Positions 51,845-60,497 of a stretch of 64,000 nt of DNA are shown piece after piece. A model generated the notes under the pieces. It worked only from the letters and a program-made list of their open reading frames with translations. It was not told the origin of the DNA and made no database searches. Origin of the DNA: CBDCGV01 sp965216955 (GTDB lineage Bacteria > Bacteroidota > Bacteroidia > Chitinophagales > JADIYW01); assembly GCA_965216955.1 (NCBI GenBank), contig CBDCGV010000018.1, forward strand, positions 372,001 to 436,000, given 5' to 3'. A program made the position numbers and the translations under genes. Each line of letters starts with the position of its first letter. Positions within the stretch are counted from its first letter, which is position 1.

Positions 51845-53080
51845 ATGCTCAATAAAGCATCAATATTAATTTTATCAATTGTTAGCGGGGTATTATTCCT
51901 ATCGTGCGGTTCTACCTATGAAAATAATGAGTCAACTCTTTCTGAAAATTCGAAAAAAGATTATTTAGAAAAAAAAGAAATAATAGTAGGAGCCAAACAG
52001 CTGAATCAGTATCTGCCGTTGCTAGAGGGTAAAAAGATTGGATTGATTGTCAATCACTCTAGTTTCATTGACACCAGTCATCTTGTAGATGTACTCATAG
52101 AAAATAATGTTAAAGTCGTTAAAATTTTTGCACCAGAGCATGGTTTTAGAGGAAAAGCGGATGCTGGAGAACAAGTAAAAGATGGGGTAGATATAAAAAC
52201 TGGTCTTCCTATAGTTTCCCTTTATGGAAAAAACAAGAAACCATTACCGGAGCAAATTGTAGATTTAGATGTATTGGTTTTTGATATCCAGGATGTAGGT
52301 GCGCGTTTCTATACTTACATATCCACTATGCATTATGTGATGGAAGCTGCTGCTGAAAGCAACAAGAAAATGATTGTCCTTGATAGACCTAACCCCAATG
52401 GTCATTATGTTGATGGTCCCATTTTAGACACTAATTTCCAGTCCTTTGTAGGTATGCATTCTATTCCTATTGTTCATGGGATGACTGTTGGAGAGTTAGC
52501 ACTTATGATTAATGGAGAAAAATGGTTAAAAAATCATGTTCAATGTGATTTAAAAGTCATCAAATGTCAGCATTATGATCATAAAACTTTCTACAATTTA
52601 CCCATCAAGCCCTCTCCTAACTTACCTAACATGGGCTCCATTTATTTATATCCTTCTCTATGCCTATTTGAAGGCACAAAAGTTAGTGTCGGAAGGGGAA
52701 CAACAAAGCCCTTTCTACAAATAGGAATACCACAATCAACAACATATAATTATTCATTTGTACCTCAACCAAATGAAGGCGCTAAACACCCTAAACATGA
52801 AGGAAAAGCTTGTGAAGGAATTGACTTCTCACCTCTACCTTTAGATAGCCTGCGAAATACAAAATTTTCGATTAAATGGTTAGTGGAGTTTTATCAATTG
52901 ACAAATAACAAGGAAGATTTCTTCAATAATTTTTTCAATAAATTAGCTGGTAATTCAGATTTAAAGGAACAAATAATCAATGGATACACAATTGAAGAAA
53001 TTAGATCCTCTTGGGATGAACCTTTAAAGGAATTTAAGCAAAAGAGAAAACAATATTTACTTTATCCTGATTTTGAATGA
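51845..53080 (+). CDS. NamZ-like exo-beta-N-acetylmuramidase (DUF1343) lipoprotein
   Basis: This 411-aa protein has a lipoprotein signal (ILSIVSGVLFLSC) and the DUF1343 domain: KKIGLIVNHSSFID, KIFAPEHGFRGKADAGEQV, VFDIQDVGARFYTYISTM and LDRPNPNGHYVDGPILD. Members of this family characterised in Firmicutes and Bacteroidota remove terminal N-acetylmuramic acid from peptidoglycan fragments, so this one probably takes part in cell-wall recycling in the periplasm. The ATGA overlap with the next gene (4 bases) shows translational coupling to an L-2-hydroxyglutarate oxidase. Confidence 0.9.
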   Translation: MLNKASILILSIVSGVLFLSCGSTYENNESTLSENSKKDYLEKKEIIVGAKQLNQYLPLLEGKKIGLIVNHSSFIDTSHLVDVLIENNVKVVKIFAPEHGFRGKADAGEQVKDGVDIKTGLPIVSLYGKNKKPLPEQIVDLDVLVFDIQDVGARFYTYISTMHYVMEAAAESNKKMIVLDRPNPNGHYVDGPILDTNFQSFVGMHSIPIVHGMTVGELALMINGEKWLKNHVQCDLKVIKCQHYDHKTFYNLPIKPSPNLPNMGSIYLYPSLCLFEGTKVSVGRGTTKPFLQIGIPQSTTYNYSFVPQPNEGAKHPKHEGKACEGIDFSPLPLDSLRNTKFSIKWLVEFYQLTNNKEDFFNNFFNKLAGNSDLKEQIINGYTIEEIRSSWDEPLKEFKQKRKQYLLYPDFE

Positions 53081-54267
53081 AAAGAGATGTAATAATCATT
53101 GGTGGAGGAATTGTAGGCCTTGCAACAGCTTATCAATTACTTATAAAATCTCCAAAGCTTAAAATACTTATACTTGAAAAAGAAAGCGATGTTGCCAAAC
53201 ACCAAACCGGTCATAATAGTGGAGTTATTCATTCAGGAATATATTATCAACCCGGAAGTGTAAAAGCAAAAAATTGTATTAAAGGCTATCAATACTTGCT
53301 AGAATTCTGCAAAAAAAATGAGATAGACTATAAATTATGCGGAAAACTTATCGTTGCTACAGAAAAAAACGAAATAGAGCTTCTAAAAAATATTTACGAT
53401 AGAGGGCAAAAGAATGGGTTACAAAATCTAGAATGGTTCGATCAACCTAAGATAAAGACACTAGAACCTCATATAAATGGATTAAATGCTATTTATGTAC
53501 CTCAGGCGGGCATTATTGATTACAAAGTTGTAGCTCAAAAACTGAAGGCCATTATTAATAGTAATGAAGAAAGAATCCAACTTAATTCAAAAGTGATAGG
53601 CCTAAGAAACAACAATCATCAAATAGAAATTATTACAAATAATAAAACTTATTTATCCGATAAGGTAATCAATTGTTCGGGCTTGTATTCTGATAAAATA
53701 GCAAGATTATCTGGACAAAAAATAGATCATAAAATTGTTCCATTTAGAGGGGAATATTATCGACTAAAAAAAGAAAAAATACATTTGGTAAATAATTTGG
53801 TTTATCCAGTACCTAATCCAAACTTTCCTTTTTTAGGTGTTCACCTAACACCAACTATTTATGGAGAAATCGAATGTGGTCCCAATGCTGTTCTCGCTTT
53901 CAAACGAGAAGGGTATAAACTAAAGAACTTTGCTTTTAGAGAATTTACTGAATCTGTTACTTACCCGGGTTTTCTCAGACTTGCTTCTAAATATTGGAAA
54001 ACCGGTTTTAAAGAAATGCATCAATCCTTTTCGAAAAGTGCCTTTACTAAGGCTGTCCAAAAATTATTACCTACTATAACAGAAAATGATTTAGAAAAAA
54101 GTGGAAGTGGTGTTCGTGCTCAGGCATTAAACAAAGACGGATCGATGGTGGAAGATTTCTTAATTTATGATGATCAACAACATTTTATTAATGTCTGCAA
54201 TACTCCCTCGCCCGCAGCAACTTCCTCTCTAGCCATTGGCGAATATGTCGCAAGCTTTATTAATTAG
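53077..54267 (+). CDS. lhgO: L-2-hydroxyglutarate oxidase (LhgO)
   Basis: This 396-aa FAD-dependent DAO-fold enzyme oxidises L-2-hydroxyglutarate to 2-oxoglutarate. The dinucleotide fold is DVIIIGGGIVGLATAYQLL. Other marks are TGHNSGVIHSGIYYQPGS, VPFRGEYYRLK, VYPVPNPNFPFLGVHLTP and the closing GSGVRAQALNKDGSMVEDF. The start ATG overlaps the NamZ stop. L-2-hydroxyglutarate is a toxic by-product of malate dehydrogenase, so this may be a repair enzyme; the link to muramidase is not obvious. Confidence 0.93.
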   Translation: MKRDVIIIGGGIVGLATAYQLLIKSPKLKILILEKESDVAKHQTGHNSGVIHSGIYYQPGSVKAKNCIKGYQYLLEFCKKNEIDYKLCGKLIVATEKNEIELLKNIYDRGQKNGLQNLEWFDQPKIKTLEPHINGLNAIYVPQAGIIDYKVVAQKLKAIINSNEERIQLNSKVIGLRNNNHQIEIITNNKTYLSDKVINCSGLYSDKIARLSGQKIDHKIVPFRGEYYRLKKEKIHLVNNLVYPVPNPNFPFLGVHLTPTIYGEIECGPNAVLAFKREGYKLKNFAFREFTESVTYPGFLRLASKYWKTGFKEMHQSFSKSAFTKAVQKLLPTITENDLEKSGSGVRAQALNKDGSMVEDFLIYDDQQHFINVCNTPSPAATSSLAIGEYVASFIN

Positions 54268-54271
54268 AACA

Positions 54272-55477
54272 TTACTTATCTTTTACAACCATTTTCTTAA
54301 ATGGGTCTCTAATTAAAAAGCTACCTGTTCCAAATGAATCTTCAAAGCGTTTCATTATTCTATTTTTCCAATTAGATTTATGTCTCAAATAGATCTTCAT
54401 TGTTCGTGGCTTCGCTCCAACAGTACTTTTAATTTCTGTAGCTGTTCTACCTAAATGAATAAAAGAGGCTTGATCATGAATGCCTTTTTCTACCATGTCT
54501 AAAAGCATTCTATTGTACAGCTTATATTGCTTATTATGCTCATAGTCTATCCCCATAAAATGGATCATTAAATAATCCCATCTGAAGTAAGAATAAAAAC
54601 CAACTATTTTTCCATCTAAAAAATAGCCATCTACAAAAAAGACTTCTGAAAATTTAGTCTTCAACATCAAAAAATAGTCCTTGGCTAACCAACCAATATT
54701 AAATTCAACATTATCAGCAACGCACTTATATAAATCATATATTTCATCTTTTAGATTATTAAGTTCTTCCAAACCCAATGATCTACATGTAACAGCATCA
54801 CTAACTTTCTTTACTTTTCTCAATCTAACTCTATACTTAGAGGTAAGTGATTTTTGATATGATTCAAACGAATCAAAATGATTCAAGAATCCTATATCCA
54901 TATCAGGGTCAACAGGATAAGCTGCAAATTTTAAAGTCTTAATGAAATTATGATAATATTGATTAGAAGCATCTACATCATCATAAATATTATTCATCAT
55001 ATACAAATGAATTGGGTATTTTGAAGCTTGATCGGCAATTTTAAAAGCTTTAATCAGCAACTCTTCTTTGGTTTTTTGGTCTATATCTTGATGTATATAA
55101 ATTCCCGCATCTCCAGTTAAAAAAGTGTTTCCTGTAGAAAGTAAGTTCCATTGAAACTTAGGAAGCAACTTGTATGCTAATTTTAGTGCAATACGTTTAA
55201 AAAAACTTTCTGTACCATCATATTTGACGAATGGCAGCACCTTACTTCCTGAGAAAAAAATACACTCTAAATAAATTAACCCCCGACAAACATTTCCTTC
55301 TTTAATCAATAAATATTTAAATTCAAATTGATCTGCATGCAATTCTTCTATTGTTAATAGAAACTCATAAGAGGCATATGGAGGAAGTTCCATACCTACA
55401 ATCTGCCAATCACACCTTTTGATTTCTTTTAAAGAATTAACACATTGTATATTGAATCTCTCAATTTGGAGCGTCAT
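54272..55477 (-). CDS. GNAT/BioF2-like acyltransferase-fold protein
   Basis: I recognise only the general form: a 401-aa protein with two GNAT-like halves, similar to FemAB or BioF2-type acetyltransferases. The second half has YQKSLTSKYRVRLRKVKK (typical Ser/Lys/Arg-rich helix), then VFFVDGYFLDGKIVGFYSYF and HFMGIDYEHNKQYKLYNRML, followed by HLGRTATEIKSTVGAKP. These correspond to the strand-loop-strand core of such enzymes. Substrate unknown. It is a single gene facing the 3' end of lhgO (4-base gap). Confidence 0.6.
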   Translation of the reverse strand: MTLQIERFNIQCVNSLKEIKRCDWQIVGMELPPYASYEFLLTIEELHADQFEFKYLLIKEGNVCRGLIYLECIFFSGSKVLPFVKYDGTESFFKRIALKLAYKLLPKFQWNLLSTGNTFLTGDAGIYIHQDIDQKTKEELLIKAFKIADQASKYPIHLYMMNNIYDDVDASNQYYHNFIKTLKFAAYPVDPDMDIGFLNHFDSFESYQKSLTSKYRVRLRKVKKVSDAVTCRSLGLEELNNLKDEIYDLYKCVADNVEFNIGWLAKDYFLMLKTKFSEVFFVDGYFLDGKIVGFYSYFRWDYLMIHFMGIDYEHNKQYKLYNRMLLDMVEKGIHDQASFIHLGRTATEIKSTVGAKPRTMKIYLRHKSNWKNRIMKRFEDSFGTGSFLIRDPFKKMVVKDK

Positions 55478-55547
55478 ACTGCAAGTTACTTATTTGCGGT
55501 TTTGAGAAAAGTTATTATTCGTTATATTTAATATAAATAAACTTATT

Positions 55548-56078
55548 ATGCTAGGATTTATCACTGGATTAATTGCGGCCAATGCTTTTGAATGGAATAT
55601 GCATAAATACATATTGCATGAACGAGCAAGGAAGAAAAATAGTTTCTGGAGATTTCATTGGGCAGAACATCATAAAGCGGTTTACAAAGAAGAGTTTCGA
55701 GATAAAGATTATGAAAGACCCTTATTAAGTGGATGGAATGCTCAGAGTAAAGAAGCTGCTGCCTTAGCAGGTGCCGCCGCTATGGTAACGCCATTATTTC
55801 CTATTGCCCCAGGCTTTACAGCAGGATTGTGGTTTTCAGCATGGAATTATTACCGCGTTCATAAAAAATCACATCTTGATACCGAGTGGGGATATAATCA
55901 TTTACCATGGCATTATGACCACCATATGGCGAGGGATCAAGATAAAAATTGGTGTGTCACCTTCCCTCTTTGGGATTACGTTATGGGAACCAGAGTCAAA
56001 TACAAAGGAACTGAAGCAGAAAGAAAGGATATAGAAAAAAAGGAACGCAGAAAAGTGAAATTAAAAAAAGTAAGCTAA
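55548..56078 (+). CDS. Small fatty-acid hydroxylase/sterol desaturase-like di-iron membrane protein
   Basis: This 176-aa protein has the histidine clusters of the FA hydroxylase superfamily: HKYILHE, HWAEHHKAV, HKKSH, and HLPWHYDHH. These would bind two irons. Membrane helices are short; the hydrophobic parts are residues 1-12 and about 65-98 (AALAGAAAMVTPLFPIAPGF). The protein ends in a highly basic tail (KKERRKVKLKKVS). The family introduces hydroxyl groups into lipid chains, including carotenoids. Substrate unknown. Divergent from the GNAT-like gene. Confidence 0.8.
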   Translation: MLGFITGLIAANAFEWNMHKYILHERARKKNSFWRFHWAEHHKAVYKEEFRDKDYERPLLSGWNAQSKEAAALAGAAAMVTPLFPIAPGFTAGLWFSAWNYYRVHKKSHLDTEWGYNHLPWHYDHHMARDQDKNWCVTFPLWDYVMGTRVKYKGTEAERKDIEKKERRKVKLKKVS

Positions 56079-56332
56079 TAAAATAATAGCACTATATAGT
56101 TGCTCAATCTTCCGCCCCTAATTACTTAAGAAACTTAGGTGTAATCTTTAAATCATTCATCCAATCTCTGTCTTCATCTTTAGGTTTTCAATTGTATAAA
56201 ATTGTAAACGACTTATCATATCCATAAAAGTCTATATAATTGAAGATCAGTCCTCGATTACAGCTTAAAACAATGTCATTAAAAACAACAATTTTTAAAT
56301 ATCAAACAGGCGTTTTCTAACACCTTAAATTT

Positions 56333-56340
56333 TATCTTTG
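56333..56340 (+). promoter_or_regulatory. Bacteroidota -7 element (TATCTTTG) for the yajC operon
   Basis: This is a perfect TAnnTTTG match 14 bases upstream of the yajC ATG at 56355, in a 276-base AT-rich intergenic region. It is likely to drive yajC-coaE-trxB. Confidence 0.55.
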
Positions 56341-56354
56341 CACAAATTTTAATT

Positions 56355-56681
56355 ATGAATATTTTATCGATGATTCCTTTTTTGCAAGGAGGCGCCCCTT
56401 CCGGTGGGTTAAGTTGGATCTTTTTACCTGCAATGCTAATTGTCTTCTATTTTTTTCTGATCAGACCTCAACAGAAGAAAGCTAAAGAGCAAACGCTTTT
56501 CTTAGACAACATGCAAAAAGGCGACAAAGTTGTTACCATGGGTGGTATCCATGGCAAAATAGTTGGAATTGATCAAAATGACATGATACTTCTTCAAATA
56601 GATGAAGGCACTAAGATTAAAATTAACAAGGCTGCCATCTCACAAGAATATACTAAAGCACTTATAGAAGAGGCCTCATAA
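56355..56681 (+). CDS. yajC: Preprotein translocase subunit YajC
   Basis: This 108-aa single-pass membrane protein is part of the SecDF-YajC complex that assists protein export. The helix is at about residues 20-38 (WIFLPAMLIVFYFFLIRP), followed directly by QQKKAKEQTLFLDNMQKGDK and VVTMGGIHGKIVGID, the family signature. The N-terminal 18 residues include a Gly/Pro-rich stretch. It is the first gene of the yajC-coaE-trxB run (4-base gap to coaE). Confidence 0.93.
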   Translation: MNILSMIPFLQGGAPSGGLSWIFLPAMLIVFYFFLIRPQQKKAKEQTLFLDNMQKGDKVVTMGGIHGKIVGIDQNDMILLQIDEGTKIKINKAAISQEYTKALIEEAS

Positions 56682-56685
56682 ATAT

Positions 56686-57291
56686 ATGCTTAAAGTAGGG
56701 ATAACAGGTGGTATTGGCAGTGGCAAAACAACTGTATGTAAAATATTTGAAGTCTTAAACATTCCAATATATTATGCAGATGATAGAGCTAAAAAGATCA
56801 TGGTAGAAAATGAGGAAGTTATCTCAAAGATTAAAAGTTTTTTTGGAGAGAAAAGCTATTCTATAGATGGACAACTTAATAGAAATTACCTATCTAAGCA
56901 TGTTTTCAGAGATCAAGAAAAGCTAAAAAAATTAAACAGCATTGTTCACCCAGCCGTATGGCAGGATACAGCTAACTGGATGCAAGAGCACAATAGTGCT
57001 TCTTATATTCTATATGAGGCAGCCATTTTGTTTGAGACCGGCAGTTATAAGATGATGGATAAAATCATTACTGTATACGCAAACAAAGAACTTCGAATAA
57101 AAAGAACCATAGAACGTGATGATTGTAGTCGAGAAGAAGTTATAGCAAGAATGGATAAGCAAATGGACGATGAACTAAAAAAGGAAAAAGCAGATTATAT
57201 AATATTCAATAACGAAGAAGATGCACTGATTTTACAGGTTATGAACTTACACAAAGAACTTTTAAAAGCATCAAAGGATTTAAAGAATTAA
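56686..57291 (+). CDS. coaE: Dephospho-CoA kinase
   Basis: This 201-aa P-loop kinase phosphorylates the 3'-OH of dephospho-CoA, the last step of CoA synthesis. The P-loop is GITGGIGSGKTTVCKIF at residues 4-20. YYADDRAKKIM is the acceptor region, and YEAAILFETGSYKMMDKIIT is the family block. The gene starts 4 bases after yajC and ends 8 bases before trxB, so it is in the same operon. Confidence 0.95.
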   Translation: MLKVGITGGIGSGKTTVCKIFEVLNIPIYYADDRAKKIMVENEEVISKIKSFFGEKSYSIDGQLNRNYLSKHVFRDQEKLKKLNSIVHPAVWQDTANWMQEHNSASYILYEAAILFETGSYKMMDKIITVYANKELRIKRTIERDDCSREEVIARMDKQMDDELKKEKADYIIFNNEEDALILQVMNLHKELLKASKDLKN

Positions 57292-57299
57292 TTTAAGAA

Positions 57300-58238
57300 A
57301 TGGAAGAGATAGAAAAAATTGATTGTCTTATAATAGGAAGTGGTCCGGCTGGATATACAGCCGCTATTTATGCGGCGAGAGCAAACCTAAAACCGGTAAT
57401 GTATCAAGGAATGGAACCAGGAGGTCAGCTTATGCAAACTACAGATGTAGAAAACTACCCAGGTTATCCGGAAGGAATAATGGGGCCGCAAATGATGGAA
57501 GATTTTAAAAAACAGGCAGAGCGTGTTGGAGCCGACATTCGATATGGAATGGCAACAAAGGTTGACTTCAATAATGGAGATTGGCATAAAGTCTGGATTG
57601 ACGATAAAAAAGAAATTCACGCAAGGGCAGTCATTATTGCAACTGGAGCCGTTGCAAAGTGGTTAGGAATTGAATCCGAACAGAGATTAAATGGTAAAGG
57701 GGTTTCTGCATGTGCTGTTTGTGATGGTTTCTTTTATAGAGGACAAGAGGTAGCTGTGGTTGGCGCTGGAGATACCGCCGCAGAAGAAGCCTTATATCTT
57801 TCAAAATTATGCTCTAACGTACATATGCTAGTAAGGCGTGATGAAATGCGCGCTTCCAAAATTATGCAAGACAGAGTTTTTAAGACTGAAAACATAAAAG
57901 TTTATTGGAATACAGAAACGGATGAAGTACTTGGTAATGAAGGTGTTGAAGCCGTAAGAGTTATGAATAACAAAACTGGAGAGCAACAAGATATTCCTAT
58001 TACAGGTTTTTTTGTAGCTATTGGTCATAAGCCTAGTTCAGATATTTTTAAAGATTTTCTAGATCATGATGAACAAGGATATCTAATTACAAAGAGTGAT
58101 AGTGCAAAAACCAATGTTCAAGGGGTTTTTGCAGCAGGTGATGTTCAAGATAAAAACTATAGGCAAGCGGTAACAGCTGCCGGAAGTGGATGTATGGCTG
58201 CGCTAGATGCAGAGCGATATTTAGCGCACTTTGAATAG
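57300..58238 (+). CDS. trxB: Thioredoxin reductase
   Basis: This 312-aa flavoprotein uses NADPH to reduce thioredoxin. The FAD site is CLIIGSGPAGYTAAIYAARA (from about residue 9), the redox pair is CAVCDGFFYRG (residues 138-141), NADPH fold VAVVGAGDTAAEEALYLSK, and the closing FAAGDVQDKNYRQAVTAAGS. Length is standard. The reductase lies downstream of yajC and coaE and just upstream of a DUF4294-glutathione peroxidase pair. Confidence 0.96.
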   Translation: MEEIEKIDCLIIGSGPAGYTAAIYAARANLKPVMYQGMEPGGQLMQTTDVENYPGYPEGIMGPQMMEDFKKQAERVGADIRYGMATKVDFNNGDWHKVWIDDKKEIHARAVIIATGAVAKWLGIESEQRLNGKGVSACAVCDGFFYRGQEVAVVGAGDTAAEEALYLSKLCSNVHMLVRRDEMRASKIMQDRVFKTENIKVYWNTETDEVLGNEGVEAVRVMNNKTGEQQDIPITGFFVAIGHKPSSDIFKDFLDHDEQGYLITKSDSAKTNVQGVFAAGDVQDKNYRQAVTAAGSGCMAALDAERYLAHFE

Positions 58239-58341
58239 TGCCTAATTGCAATTAACTACACTAGACTATGTAAACTCAAATATTTGTTAATACTATTCTA
58301 AATATTTGCAAAACAAAACAAATATTTTAGTATTGAGTTAT

Positions 58342-59010
58342 ATGTATGTGTCAAAAGCTTTTATAGCAATCATATTAATCAGTTTAACAGGCTTTAGTTT
58401 AAAGGCCCAGAAGACAAATGATGTCATTATTTTAGAACAGGTAATTATTGGCGATGATACACTTCCTATGATTAAATTAGAACCTGTTGAAATTAATTCT
58501 ACTCATCTTAGAAACATTAAAAACCTGGATTATAGAATGAAAAGGCACATTCGTATTGCCTACCCCTATGCACTTAGAACGGCAAGAATCGTGAATCAAG
58601 TAGAGGCAGAGCTAAGCAAATTAGAGAAAAAGAGAGATCGAAGAAAATATAAAAATTCAACAGAAAAGGTACTAAAACAACGTTTTAAGGAGGATCTAAA
58701 AAATCTTACAAAGACGCAAGGCAAGATGCTCATCAAATTAATTTATAGAGAAACAGGAGGAAGAACTGTTCATTCGTTATTGCAACAATTTCAGAGTAAC
58801 TTTACCGCTGGTTTTTGGCAGATGTTTGCAAAAACATGGGATTTAGACCTTAAAGATGAATATCATCCAGATACTAATGAACAAGATGCCTCAATCGAAA
58901 AATATGTACAATATTTAGACAAATTATATCAAAGAAACGGATTCAAAAAACAAATAGAAAATGAAGAAATCAATACATCAGTTCAAAGTAAAGAACGCAA
59001 AGGGAAGTGA
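58342..59010 (+). CDS. DUF4294 family protein
   Basis: This ~222-aa Bacteroidota-specific protein has a signal peptide (MYVSKAFIAIILISLTGFSLKAQ), then TLPMIKLEPVEI, a Tyr/Arg-rich RMKRHIRIAYPYALRTARIV and a basic coiled segment (ELSKLEKKRDRRKYKNSTEK) leading to the conserved KLIYRETGGRTVHSLLQQFQ and WQMFAKTWDLDLKDEYHPD. The ATG at 58342 is preferred; a TTG 12 codons earlier would spoil the signal. Its 3' end overlaps the glutathione peroxidase gene by 50 bases in another frame, so the two are coupled. Confidence 0.85.
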   Translation: MYVSKAFIAIILISLTGFSLKAQKTNDVIILEQVIIGDDTLPMIKLEPVEINSTHLRNIKNLDYRMKRHIRIAYPYALRTARIVNQVEAELSKLEKKRDRRKYKNSTEKVLKQRFKEDLKNLTKTQGKMLIKLIYRETGGRTVHSLLQQFQSNFTAGFWQMFAKTWDLDLKDEYHPDTNEQDASIEKYVQYLDKLYQRNGFKKQIENEEINTSVQSKERKGK

Positions 59011-59452
59011 AATAGACCTTGAAGAATACAAAGGCAAGGTTGTTTTGGTAGTTAATACCGCATCAAAATGTGGTTTTACACCACAATTGGAAAAATTAGA
59101 GGCACTCTATAAAGAGTATAAAAATGATGATTTTGTAATTCTTGGATTTCCATCCAATGATTTTGCCAATCAAGAGCCTCTTGAAGGTGAAAAAGCAGAA
59201 GAGTTCTGTCAGATAAACTATGGTGTTTCCTTTCCTATCATGGAAAAAGTACATGTTAAAGGTGACCAACAACACCCACTTTTTAAATTTTTATCTAATA
59301 AAAGTGAAAATGGAAAAGTAAACAGCATTCCTAAGTGGAACTTTCATAAATATTTAGTCAATAAAGAAGGTGAAGTTGTAGATTACTTTTATACAATAAC
59401 CTCCCCTACTTCAGGAAAAATTAAAAAATCAGTAAAAAAATTATTAAGCTAA
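58961..59452 (+). CDS. Glutathione peroxidase-type thiol peroxidase
   Basis: This 163-aa peroxidase carries cysteine (not selenocysteine) as the peroxidatic residue: VVNTASKCGFTPQL, C37. It is followed by FPSNDFANQEP (Gln of the catalytic triad) and IPKWNFHKYLVNKEG (Trp and Asn). Most bacterial members use thioredoxin as reductant, and trxB lies just upstream, which fits. The start overlaps DUF4294 by 50 bases; MKKSIHQFKVKN aligns with the family start. The next gene begins 4 bases after its stop. Confidence 0.93.
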   Translation: MKKSIHQFKVKNAKGSEIDLEEYKGKVVLVVNTASKCGFTPQLEKLEALYKEYKNDDFVILGFPSNDFANQEPLEGEKAEEFCQINYGVSFPIMEKVHVKGDQQHPLFKFLSNKSENGKVNSIPKWNFHKYLVNKEGEVVDYFYTITSPTSGKIKKSVKKLLS

Positions 59453-59456
59453 ATTC

Positions 59457-60494
59457 ATGATATACAGCCAACTAGGAAATACCGACATTAAGGTTAGTAA
59501 GATTTGTTTGGGCACCATGACTTGGGGAGAACAAAACACTGAAAATGAAGCGCATGAGCAATTGAATTATGCAATTTCTAAAGGTGTAAATTTTATTGAT
59601 ACCGCGGAGATGTATAGTGTACCTGCAAAGGCGGAGACCTATGGAGCTACCGAAACAATTATTGGTAATTGGTTGCAAAAGAGAGGTAAACGAGACGATT
59701 TAATCATTGCTACTAAAGCAGCAGGAAAATCAGCTTTTGTTAAGCACATTCGCAACATTCCAAATTTTTCAAAGGCACACTTAACAGAAGCACTTCATGG
59801 AAGCCTAAAACGTTTAAAAACCGATTACATTGATTTGTATCAATTGCATTGGCCGGAAAGGCCAGCCAATTTCTTTGGACAATTTAACTATAAGCACTTA
59901 AGCGATGATATTGGAACTAGCTTCGAAGAGATTTTAGAAACATTAAATAACTTTATTAAGGATGGCAAAATAAGGCATTTTGGTATTTCAAATGAAACAC
60001 CATGGGGAATGCACAAATACCTACAATTATCCGCATCCAAAAATCTTCCAAGGGTGGCAAGTATCCAGAACTCTTACAGTTTAATGAACCGTGGATTTGA
60101 AGTGGGATTATCTGAAATGGCTATTCGCGAAAAAGTAGGGCTACTGGCCTACTCTCCTTTAGCATTTGGAGTCCTTACCGGAAAATATTTAAATGGTCAA
60201 CATCCACCTAAGGCCAGACTCTCTTTATTTCCTCAATTTGCACGATACGGGAATTCAATTGCATTAAAGGCAACAGAAAAGTATGTTGACTTGGCCAAAG
60301 AATACAGCTTAACTCCTAGCGAGCTTGCTCTTGCATTTGTAAACTCTAGACCATTTTTGACAAGCAATATTATTGGAGCTACATCAATGCAACAATTAAA
60401 AGAGAATATCAATAGTATTAACATTCAACTATCGGAAGAAATTCTTAATAAAATAGAAGGCATTCATACACAAATTCCAAATCCAGCTCCGTAA
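59457..60494 (+). CDS. Aldo/keto reductase (Tas-like)
   Basis: This 345-aa TIM-barrel NADPH-dependent oxidoreductase has the catalytic tetrad residues in VNFIDTAEMY (Asp, Tyr), LIIATKAAG (Lys) and DLYQLHWPERP (His). MIYSQLGNTDIKVSKICLGT begins the Tas/YeaE-like group. Substrates are usually small aldehydes or ketones. It is embedded in the trxB-gpx-bshB1 cluster, which suggests detoxification of reactive carbonyls. Confidence 0.9.
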   Translation: MIYSQLGNTDIKVSKICLGTMTWGEQNTENEAHEQLNYAISKGVNFIDTAEMYSVPAKAETYGATETIIGNWLQKRGKRDDLIIATKAAGKSAFVKHIRNIPNFSKAHLTEALHGSLKRLKTDYIDLYQLHWPERPANFFGQFNYKHLSDDIGTSFEEILETLNNFIKDGKIRHFGISNETPWGMHKYLQLSASKNLPRVASIQNSYSLMNRGFEVGLSEMAIREKVGLLAYSPLAFGVLTGKYLNGQHPPKARLSLFPQFARYGNSIALKATEKYVDLAKEYSLTPSELALAFVNSRPFLTSNIIGATSMQQLKENINSINIQLSEEILNKIEGIHTQIPNPAP

Positions 60495-60497
60495 TTC

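Noticed and set aside
58226..58241. GCACT-N6-AGTGC hairpin at the trxB stop
   Set aside because: The stem is only five pairs, without a T-run; not a convincing terminator.
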